Made by a program: the position numbers and the translations under genes. Below, in pieces: positions 1-4,522 of a DNA stretch of 5,028 bases. The DNA is from DATJGF01 sp035495315. Lineage in GTDB: Bacteria; Verrucomicrobiota; Verrucomicrobiia; Limisphaerales; UBA8199. The stretch is taken from contig DATJGF010000233.1 in assembly GCA_035495315.1 (NCBI GenBank), positions 1 to 5,028 on the forward strand. Reading direction: 5' to 3'. Position 1 is the first letter of the stretch. The number at the start of each line of letters is the position of its first letter. Below the pieces are notes generated by a model. The model did not search any database. It was not told the DNA's origin and was given only the letters and a program-made list of their open reading frames with translations.

Positions 1-68
1 CGATCTTGGAGCCCCCATTGGCGGCTGGATGAAAAGGCAAGGGAGCGGCGGGCTCACTTCAATCCAGC
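1..68. other. Left edge, no supportable gene
   Basis: No start codon with a good ribosome binding site lies here, and no recognisable protein is encoded. One plus-strand frame is open from base 1 into the hairpin array (stop near 214) and another closes at 89-91. Neither translation resembles a family I know. A weak inverted repeat pairs GAGCCC (about 10-15) with GGGCTC (about 50-55). The tail of an upstream gene cannot be excluded. Confidence 0.3.
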
Positions 69-152
69 AGTTAGAGAGGCCTTCGCATTAACCCCAGTTT
101 TCAGGTCGCTGCATGTAGTTAGCGAGGCCCTCTCATTAGCCCCCAGCTTCAG
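69..152. repeat. Diverged 36-bp direct repeat, two copies
   Basis: Positions 69-104 and 117-152 align without gaps at about 28 of 36 bases. Both begin AGTTAG, contain GAGGCC and CATTA, and end TTCAG; their starts are 48 bp apart. The second copy runs into the first hairpin of the adjacent array (CCCCCAGCT/AGCTGGGGG). In the first copy the corresponding hairpin has decayed (CCCCAGTTTTCAGG). The first copy therefore looks like an eroded extra unit of the same array. Confidence 0.6.
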
Positions 153-296
153 CTGGGGGTACGCGTGCGAAAGGGATCACGAACCGCTTGAGCGGTTTAT
201 GTGCTTGCCTGCCTGAGCTCCTCGGGAAACCGCTAAAGCGGTTGGGGCACTATGTATCACCAGTCTACACCTCGCTGAAGCGAGGTGTTAATGAGA
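131..296. repeat. Array of four GCT-NN-AGC hairpins bounded by an inverted repeat
   Basis: Four perfect palindromes follow one another: 140-148/151-159 (9-bp arms), 182-188/191-197 (7 bp), 228-234/237-243 (7 bp) and 267-276/279-288 (10 bp). Their centres are 40, 46 and 42 bp apart. All share the apex GCT-NN-AGC (NN = TC, TG, AA, GA), which would fold as a C(TNNA)G loop, while the outer stem bases differ and stay paired. TCTCATTAGC at 131-140 matches the reverse complement of GTTAATGAGA at 287-296 in 9 of 10 positions, so the block has terminal inverted repeats. It resembles REP-type non-coding repeats. No transposase is encoded here. Confidence 0.75.
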
Positions 297-301
297 CGCG
301 C

Positions 302-433
302 TTACTCGTCGTCGTCGTCGTCGTCGTCCTCGTCATCGTCCTCGTCATCGTCCTCATCCTCGATCTTGCTGGATTTTTTGAGGACGAAGACGACGGAGGC
401 GGGTCCATGGAAAGCCGTTCCATCCGTGTCCAT
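302..433 (-). CDS. Doubtful 43-aa ORF with poly-Asp/Glu C-terminus
   Basis: On the minus strand an ATG at 433 opens a 43-residue frame with a TAA stop at 302-304. The N-terminal 24 residues have mixed composition (including VVFVLKK near residues 14-20), and residues 25-43 are only Asp and Glu. The start lies 26 bp downstream of the DUF1326 stop, with a GGA about 9 nt upstream, so co-transcription is possible. Against it, the start sits inside a 10-bp tandem repeat (420-449) and the acidic tail is encoded by a trinucleotide microsatellite (308-352). A longer version from a TTG at 514 would overlap the DUF1326 gene. It resembles no family I recognise. It could be a real small acidic protein, the stranded C-terminus of a lost gene, or chance; I favour non-coding. 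Confidence 0.2.
   Translation of the reverse strand: MDTDGTAFHGPASVVFVLKKSSKIEDEDDDEDDDEDDDDDDDE
308..364. repeat. GTC microsatellite plus 12-bp tandem duplication
   Basis: Seven perfect GTC units (308-328) are followed by two exact copies of CTCGTCATCGTC (329-340 and 341-352) and a partial third copy. The same tract encodes poly-Ser, poly-Val/Ile or poly-Asp/Glu depending on the frame. This explains why several overlapping ORFs appear here. Confidence 0.85.
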
Positions 434-449
434 CGGTGTCGATCCGTGG
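420..449. repeat. Degenerate 10-bp tandem repeat, three units
   Basis: Three consecutive decamers read CCATCCGTGT, CCATCGGTGT and CGATCCGTGG. They begin 10 bp after the DUF1326 stop codon, on the downstream side of that gene. Units differ at one to three positions. No function can be read from the sequence. Confidence 0.65.
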
Positions 450-458
450 CCGTTTCCC

Positions 459-1082
459 TTACTTGCTTTGTCCTTCCAGCTTCCAAGTCGCGGCGCTGGT
501 CCCGGAGTAGGCAAAATCGAGCGTGGGGCTGCGATGGCTGTTTGTGACCGATATATATTGGATGTAATCTTCCAAACCGGTGTTCTGGATTGTAATCGGC
601 TTCCCCTGCTTGCCCTTCTTTGGCGTCATCTCGACCTGCGATGCCGGTGCCGAGAATTTGATTGAAGAATCGGTTTTCTCAAAATGCATCGGGACCTGTT
701 CGACTGAGACAACTTTTTCAACCGCTAGCGCGGGCATCTGCGCGAACACATTGGTGATCGCTGCTACCTGCTCAGCTGTCGCACTGGTGTCAAAGTAGTA
801 GCGCCGTGACTTGCGCATCTCATCGCTCATCAGCAGTGACAACCCGTCGAGCCGCACCGAACCGTAGTGTCCTTCTTTCACATGCATCCAAAAGTTCACG
901 TGACAGTGACCGCGTGTCGGTGCCGAACCGAAAATGCATGGACACGCCGGTGCGCAACTGCAGGCCTCAGCGGCCTCGAGTTTTACATTCCAATCCGGCT
1001 GAGCGCCGCGGGCAGTCACGAGCGATAAGATGATCGGTAATGTTCCTGAGCAAATCCGCACAAGTATTGAGATCGTTTTCAC
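459..1082 (-). CDS. Exported DUF1326-family protein with a Cys cluster
   Basis: A 207-residue protein of the DUF1326 family, whose biochemical role is not established. Residues 1-27 form a Sec signal peptide (basic start, hydrophobic core about 13-22, likely cleavage after ARGA), placing it outside the cytoplasm. The family signature follows: E39, then C41-x-C43-x3-C47-x-C49, PTRG around 55-58, C60-H61, and GHYGSVRLDGL at 71-81. The clustered cysteines plus C60/H61 suggest metal binding; this is inference. I chose the GTG at 1082. A GGA lies 8 nt upstream and the signal peptide is then compact. The alternative TTG at 1133 would add 17 residues and coincides with a good -35 hexamer. It diverges from the DUF1080 gene. 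DUF1326 genes often neighbour DUF2182 membrane proteins, but none is in this window. Family assignment is firm, the start less so. Confidence 0.85.
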   Translation of the reverse strand: MKTISILVRICSGTLPIILSLVTARGAQPDWNVKLEAAEACSCAPACPCIFGSAPTRGHCHVNFWMHVKEGHYGSVRLDGLSLLMSDEMRKSRRYYFDTSATAEQVAAITNVFAQMPALAVEKVVSVEQVPMHFEKTDSSIKFSAPASQVEMTPKKGKQGKPITIQNTGLEDYIQYISVTNSHRSPTLDFAYSGTSAATWKLEGQSK

Positions 1083-1105
1083 AAGTTTGATCCGGGTGAC
1101 AACTG

Positions 1106-1133
1106 AATCTACTTGCTTTGGCAGCTCGGTCAA
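1106..1133 (-). promoter_or_regulatory. Putative sigma-70 promoter of the DUF1326 gene
   Basis: On the minus strand TTGACC (1128-1133; 5/6 to consensus) is separated by 16 bp from TAGATT (1106-1111; 4/6). Transcription would start near 1098-1100, leaving a leader of about 17 nt that contains GGA at 1091-1093 before the GTG at 1082. This agrees with the chosen start and argues against the TTG at 1133. It rests on consensus matching only. Confidence 0.4.
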
Positions 1134-1176
1134 ACCCCTTTAAGAGAACGAGAACGACGGCGAGGACGACTTACGG

Positions 1177-1204
1177 AACACGCAACACGAAGCACGCAAC
1201 TGAG
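1177..1204. repeat. Degenerate heptamer tandem array in the divergent spacer
   Basis: Four consecutive 7-mers read AACACGC, AACACGA, AGCACGC and AACTGAG. The last is more diverged. The array lies between the divergent DUF1326 and DUF1080 genes, well upstream of both starts. It is preceded by a purine-rich stretch with repeated GAACGA/GAGGACGA (1143-1170). Confidence 0.55.
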
Positions 1205-1291
1205 TGCCCACATCCGCCAACTGCCAGTCATGGCGATACCCTGAATAGCCACCAGGACTCCCGCGTCGAAACCACTGGCGCGCTTTTGCGA

Positions 1292-1320
1292 TGTAAAAAT
1301 CCACGCCGCCCAGGTAAAAT
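1292..1320 (+). promoter_or_regulatory. Weak candidate promoter of the DUF1080 gene
   Basis: TAAAAT at 1315-1320 matches the -10 consensus at 5 of 6 positions, but the best hexamer 17 bp upstream (TGTAAA, 1292-1297) matches -35 at only 3 of 6. Its transcription start would fall only a few bases before the ATG at 1330, leaving little room for a leader. It is reported because it is the best candidate near the gene. Confidence 0.2.
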
Positions 1321-1329
1321 AAACGACCT

Positions 1330-1962
1330 ATGAAAAATATTATCAGATTGTTTGCCCTCACGGTTTGTATTGGAGCCCTGCCGCTGGCAGCCCGAGCCGC
1401 TGACGACGACGCCGGGTTTCAACCTCTCTTCAATGGAAAGGACCTCACTGGCTGGCATCTGCGCAACCCCAATGGCAACCCTTCCTGGAGTGTGCTGCCG
1501 GGAGGCGTCCTCAAGAATACCGTCGAGAAAGGCGCCCACGGCACCGACCTCGTCACCGACAAGAAATTCTGGAACTTCACCGTGCGTTACGAGTACATGA
1601 CCCCGGAGAATTCGAACAGCGGTTTTTACCTGCGCGGCCGCCACGAGATACAGATTCTGGGTGATTACAAATCCGGCCAGGCGACACTGAGCGGAAACGG
1701 TTCAATCTACAATTTCAAGGCTCCGGACAAGTTCGTGACGAAACCGGCGGGCGAATGGCAAACGGCCGAGGCGACAATGATCGGCAACCGGATTACGGTG
1801 ATCATGAACGGCGTGAAGATCCATGACAACGTCGAATGCAACAAAGCGACCGGCAGCGAGATCGATAACAAAGTCAATGAGCCCGGACCGATTTTTCTTC
1901 AGGGCGACCATGGCACAGTGAGTTTCCGGAATATCCGCATAAAGGAATTGCCGAAGCAATAG
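1330..1962 (+). CDS. Secreted DUF1080 / 3-keto-disaccharide hydrolase-like domain protein
   Basis: A 210-residue single-domain protein of the DUF1080 family, a concanavalin A-like jelly-roll fold now often annotated as 3-keto-disaccharide hydrolase and abundant in Verrucomicrobia and Planctomycetes. Residues 1-24 are a Sec signal peptide (KN..R start, hydrophobic 6-20, ARA-A cleavage), so it acts in the periplasm or outside. Family hallmarks in order: LFNGKDLTGW (33-42), NSNSGFYLRG (94-103) followed by HEIQIL (105-110), GSIY (124-127), GEW (141-143), the beta-strand ITVIMNGVKIHD (155-166), and GPIFLQGDHG with FRNIRI (186-204). The length fits one complete domain with no extra catalytic or sorbitol-dehydrogenase module. 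The ATG has only a poor Shine-Dalgarno (AGG about 14 nt upstream). It is monocistronic here; its stop codon runs into a REP-like repeat. The specific substrate cannot be read from the sequence. Confidence 0.93.
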   Translation: MKNIIRLFALTVCIGALPLAARAADDDAGFQPLFNGKDLTGWHLRNPNGNPSWSVLPGGVLKNTVEKGAHGTDLVTDKKFWNFTVRYEYMTPENSNSGFYLRGRHEIQILGDYKSGQATLSGNGSIYNFKAPDKFVTKPAGEWQTAEATMIGNRITVIMNGVKIHDNVECNKATGSEIDNKVNEPGPIFLQGDHGTVSFRNIRIKELPKQ

Positions 1963-1996
1963 GTAGGACCGCTCATGCCCGCCAGGTAGGGCCGCT
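1961..1996. repeat. Partial REP foot duplicated across the DUF1080 stop codon
   Basis: The 13-mer AGGTAGGACCGCT (1961-1973) is repeated 23 bp later as AGGTAGGGCCGCT (1984-1996), differing at one base. The first copy starts inside the TAG stop (1960-1962), so the gene end and the repeat are interlocked. The second copy is the foot and first stem strand of the adjacent double hairpin. The first copy lacks the rest of the palindrome. Confidence 0.6.
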
Positions 1997-2082
1997 TCGC
2001 CGAGGCGGCCACGACGCTGCGTCGCGTCGGCAGGTTCCCGTTTTGCGATTCGTTGGCCGCCTCGGCGAGGCGGCCCTACCTG
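1983..2082. repeat. REP/BIME-like double hairpin, possible bidirectional terminator
   Basis: The arms 1983-2011 and 2054-2082 are inverted repeats matching at 28 of 29 bases, separated by 42 nt. Each arm is itself a palindrome: in the right arm GGCCGCCTCG (2055-2064) pairs with CGAGGCGGCC (2066-2075) around one base. The left arm has the same form with one G-T wobble. The loop contains a third hairpin (CGACGC 2012-2017 with GCGTCG 2019-2024). Each arm begins at its outer edge with GTAG (1986-1989; CTAC at 2076-2079 on the other side), the foot known from bacterial REP sequences handled by RAYT transposases. It lies between convergent genes, where it could end transcription from either side, though it lacks a T-tract. 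Confidence 0.75.
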
Positions 2083-2202
2083 CGTTTCTCTGCCTCGTCT
2101 CCGTCGTGATGAGAATGAACCAGGCGCGAAACACTCAGAGAACAACAAGCGGTGTATTGACCCAAAAGTGTTACCTATGCATTTACCCAACCCCCGGCTT
2201 CC

Positions 2203-2230
2203 AACCTGCAACCTTTAACCTGGAACCGCT
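2203..2230. repeat. Degenerate heptamer tandem array (AACCTnn)
   Basis: Four consecutive 7-mers read AACCTGC, AACCTTT, AACCTGG and AACCGCT. AACC is invariant and the last three positions vary. The array is in the convergent intergenic region, away from any ORF I accept. Confidence 0.65.
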
Positions 2231-2234
2231 TTTC

Positions 2235-2324
2235 CTGACGCCTCTGACGCCGCAGCTGACGTCAATCTGACGTTTCCAAACCTTCAAAATCACTCCTGAA
2301 AACCGAGGTCCTGACGGCCTGACG
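2235..2324. repeat. Cluster of six CTGACG motifs
   Basis: CTGACG occurs at 2235, 2244, 2256, 2267, 2311 and 2319. The first four are 9-12 bp apart and the last two 8 bp apart. The 10-mer CTGACGTTTC is exact at 2267-2276 and 2319-2328. Irregular spacing distinguishes it from the heptamer arrays. It could be a decayed tandem repeat or a protein-binding cluster; nothing in the sequence decides. Confidence 0.5.
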
Positions 2325-2447
2325 TTTCTACCGTTCCTCAGCACAAACCTCACCAAAATCCATCATCCCCTTTTGTAACACCCTGTTGCGCCTCCGTAGC
2401 GCCTTTGTAGCGGGTCGACCCCAAAAATCACTCGGTAAAACGCAGGT
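2286..2447. repeat. Dispersed 24-bp direct repeat pair
   Basis: Positions 2286-2309 and 2424-2447 match at 19 of 24 bases. Both start AAAATCACTC, contain AAAAC in the middle and end AGGT; the copies are 138 bp apart. The second copy runs into the right arm of the inverted repeat 2374-2454. This suggests that the intergenic region grew by internal duplication. Confidence 0.45.
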
Positions 2448-2454
2448 TGTTACA
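2374..2454. repeat. 81-bp inverted-repeat unit with an internal 11-bp tandem array
   Basis: TGTAACACCCTG (2374-2385) is the inverse of CAGGTTGTTACA (2443-2454) at 11 of 12 positions. Beginning inside the left arm, three 11-bp tandem units run across 2380-2412: ACCCTGTTGCG, CCTCCGTAGCG and CCTTTGTAGCG. The layout is that of a very small non-autonomous element, but flanking target duplications are not evident. It may instead be a chance pairing within repetitive DNA. Confidence 0.45.
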
Positions 2455-2540
2455 GTGTAGCACCCCCAGCCCCAAACACACCCCCCTCCCCTCTCCCGCA
2501 CAAATGTCTTCTCACGGCCACGGTAGATTGACCCCTGTAA

Positions 2541-2568
2541 CTTGGAATTTGGACCTTGGACCTTGGCG
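2541..2568. repeat. Degenerate heptamer tandem array (CTTGGnn) at the globin 3' end
   Basis: Four consecutive 7-mers read CTTGGAA, TTTGGAC, CTTGGAC and CTTGGCG. The array ends 3 bp beyond the globin stop codon (2572-2574, minus strand), immediately downstream of the gene. Confidence 0.65.
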
Positions 2569-2571
2569 ACG

Positions 2572-3249
2572 CTATCGTTCGGTAACAATTTCGGGGCGAG
2601 TGCTCTCGACGATGGCGAGAAGTTCCTTTTGTTCCTGATTGGGGATTTTGAGTTTATCGAGGGAGGCCTTGAGATCGCCGATAGCGGCATCAAACTCGGG
2701 ATTGCTGATATGCATGCCCGCATGCACCGGCTTGATCTGCCGTCCCTCGTAATGGGCCGGACCGCCCGTCGCCAGTGCCAGGAACTGGACCAGGTGCTTG
2801 TTCAGCCGCGCGACGTTATCCGGCGTCCCTTTCCAAACATCTTTGGGCGCGCGGTGAAATAGTCCGCCGCGATTAACGCCGAGGCGTTCCCAATTGACGC
2901 GCGGGTCCTGCAGTGCGCGGGGAACAAAATCCTCGACGATGGCGGTGAGGCCTTTCTCGGCTCCCAGCCGATCATACAAGGCCAGCTTGCTCTCCACCTG
3001 GGCGGCGGTGGCCTCGCCATTCCCGGCGGGCTTGGCCTTCTTCGTTTCCTTTTCTCCGGCACCCTCCCCCGAGCCCGCCATCTCCTCGGCCTTAGCCATA
3101 CGCTGGCTTGCGCGTTGGTCGGCCTCGCGGCTGCCCGAGGTGAAGAACGGTTGATTTTTCTTCTGCGGACTGGCGGAGCCGCAACCGGTGGTGGCCACAA
3201 ACAGGCCGGCAATCAGGAGCAAAAGTTGAAACATTTTTACTGTTGGCAT
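2572..3249 (-). CDS. Lipoprotein group 1 truncated haemoglobin
   Basis: A 225-residue predicted outer-envelope haem protein. Residues 1-22 are a lipoprotein signal peptide ending in TTG before the acylated Cys23. Residues 24-85 form a charged Ala/Lys/Glu/Gly-rich, probably flexible tether. The C-terminal globin (about 88-221) has LYDRLG at the A helix, VEDF then V109, LNKHLVQFLALATGGP (E helix and EF Gly-Gly, 149-164), YEGR (167-170) and the proximal haem ligand His176 in VHAGM. About 18 extra residues lie between the B and E helices relative to mycobacterial trHbN. Aligned by eye to trHbN, the distal Tyr B10 is V109 and Gln E11 is L153, so the usual ligand-stabilising pair is missing. The ATG at 3249 has GAG 8 nt upstream; a TTG at 3270 would add seven residues before the signal peptide. 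It follows the DUF748 gene by 27 bp and is probably co-transcribed with it. The ligand or enzymatic role is unknown. Confidence 0.88.
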   Translation of the reverse strand: MPTVKMFQLLLLIAGLFVATTGCGSASPQKKNQPFFTSGSREADQRASQRMAKAEEMAGSGEGAGEKETKKAKPAGNGEATAAQVESKLALYDRLGAEKGLTAIVEDFVPRALQDPRVNWERLGVNRGGLFHRAPKDVWKGTPDNVARLNKHLVQFLALATGGPAHYEGRQIKPVHAGMHISNPEFDAAIGDLKASLDKLKIPNQEQKELLAIVESTRPEIVTER

Positions 3250-3276
3250 AATGGATTCTCGACCGTGCAAGGAGTC

Positions 3277-4518
3277 TTACGGACTCGCACCCTCCGACAC
3301 CGAACTGGTAATGTCCGGCGCCTCGAATTGGAGCCCCTCGAGATTTTCCTGTCCGCTTTGCAATTGCGGCAGGTAGGCACGGACAAAGGCGTTGCGCAGC
3401 AAATTGCCGACGGTCGCCAGTATATTGGCGGTAGTAGAGGTGGACAGGTCGCCGGTAAAAGGAATCAAGGTGCCAAATTGATCGCGCGGTTGGTTCTTGA
3501 AAAGACTCGTCGTGGCACCCACCAGGGCCTGCCAGAAGAATTGGAGCACGTTGTCTTCCTTCACATCGGCCGCAAGGCTGAACACTTTCAGGTTGCGAAA
3601 CAGCGGCTTGGCGTAACCAGTGAGCTGGCCTTCGCGGGCGGTTGATTCAACAACCAGATCGAACCAACCCCGTTTAAAGTCGAATTTGCCGTAAGCGAGC
3701 GCCAGGTCATTAATTTTAGTGACATCGAGTCCCAACAGGCGCAGCGCCATGTGAAAGGTCGGGCGGTACGAGAAGGGGTCAAACGTCATTTTATATTCAA
3801 GTTTGGCCTCGCCCATGACCAGCCCGGCGGCTTGCACGGTGGAAATCAGGGGCCGGGTTTCGTCGCGTATATTGGTCAGGTTGTCAATCGAGGCTTCAAC
3901 CTGGGAAAGGAATACGTCGACCGGATTTTTTGTGATATAAGCGCGGAAATGCACCGTGCCCTGGTTAATTCGGGCGCTATTAATTTTGAAAGGAAACAGA
4001 TCCCGAATCATCTGCAGCCACGGTCCGCCGGCGCCGGTCTGGGCCTCACTGCTGCTCGGGGCATCAACAAAATTGAGCTCCGGCTGATCAATGACGAGAC
4101 GACCGACGATTTTGCCATGAAGCAGCGCGTCCCATTGCACCGCGAAATCCACGGTCTTGGCCTCAAAAAATGGCACTGGGACATTGCCAGTGGTTTTGCT
4201 AATCCGCACATCGTGGATCGAGTAGGCGCCGCGCCAGAGATGGATCTGTACGTCGCCAATTTTGCCTGAGTATAGAATGCTTCGATCCAGGGTGCGATTC
4301 ACGTAGTCGCGGACGACCCACGGCAGGAGGGCACGGACCACAACACAAACGACGAGGAGAATTGCAGCAATCAGCCCGATAGTGCGCCAGCGATGCGAGC
4401 GCACACGCTTCGGCTTCGGCTCTTTTTCAGAGCTGCCGCGTGGTTCGCTCCACCGGGAAGCAAGGCTGCTTTGATGCCGAAGCTTCATTGTCTTTGGCGG
4501 AACTGGATCGGTTCCCAT
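3277..4518 (-). CDS. DUF748 (AsmA-like) membrane-anchored protein
   Basis: A 413-residue envelope protein. A basic cytoplasmic tail (about 1-45, Lys/Arg-rich) precedes one transmembrane helix (about 46-68, GLIAAILLVVCVVV), and the remainder faces the periplasm. Residues 69-153 carry the DUF748 pattern: DYVNRTLDRS (71-80), the beta-strand VQIHLWRGAYSIHDV (90-104), PVPFFEA (114-120), QWDALLHGKIVGRLVI (128-143) and PELNFVD (146-152). These alternating strands are typical of the AsmA/DUF748 superfamily, linked to outer-membrane biogenesis and lipid transfer in other bacteria. Family members are often much longer; this is a short single-module form. The ATG at 4518 is the longest start. ATG at 4488 would remove ten residues, and neither has a strong ribosome binding site. 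It is the first gene of an operon with the globin. Its exact role is unknown. Confidence 0.85.
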   Translation of the reverse strand: MGTDPVPPKTMKLRHQSSLASRWSEPRGSSEKEPKPKRVRSHRWRTIGLIAAILLVVCVVVRALLPWVVRDYVNRTLDRSILYSGKIGDVQIHLWRGAYSIHDVRISKTTGNVPVPFFEAKTVDFAVQWDALLHGKIVGRLVIDQPELNFVDAPSSSEAQTGAGGPWLQMIRDLFPFKINSARINQGTVHFRAYITKNPVDVFLSQVEASIDNLTNIRDETRPLISTVQAAGLVMGEAKLEYKMTFDPFSYRPTFHMALRLLGLDVTKINDLALAYGKFDFKRGWFDLVVESTAREGQLTGYAKPLFRNLKVFSLAADVKEDNVLQFFWQALVGATTSLFKNQPRDQFGTLIPFTGDLSTSTTANILATVGNLLRNAFVRAYLPQLQSGQENLEGLQFEAPDITSSVSEGASP

Positions 4519-4522
4519 TAGA

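Noticed and set aside
1..216. Plus-strand frame open from base 1 through the first hairpins
   Set aside because: It has no start in the window, runs through palindromic repeats and gives a translation with no recognisable family. Openness alone over 70 codons in GC-rich repeats is weak evidence.
140..288. CRISPR array
   Set aside because: The palindromes differ from one another, there is no constant repeat of 23 bp or longer, and no cas gene is present.
188..547. Plus-strand ORF with a Val/Leu/Ile run resembling a transmembrane helix
   Set aside because: The hydrophobic run is the same microsatellite in another frame, and the rest is antisense to the DUF1326 3' end.
285..665. Plus-strand ORF with a poly-Ser run
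   Set aside because: It reads the GTC microsatellite in another frame and then overlaps the DUF1326 gene antisense.
2150..2182. Possible IS end remnant (TATTGACCC...GTGTTACC)
   Set aside because: It vaguely recalls ends of some IS families, but there is no matching opposite end, transposase fragment or target duplication in the window.
1702..2211. Minus-strand ORF of 169 codons across the DUF1080 3' end
   Set aside because: It is antisense to a well-supported gene and continues through the double hairpin. Its Arg-rich composition is that of a shadow frame.
2328..2723. Minus-strand ORF downstream of the globin stop
   Set aside because: It overlaps the globin in another frame and covers only repetitive intergenic DNA.
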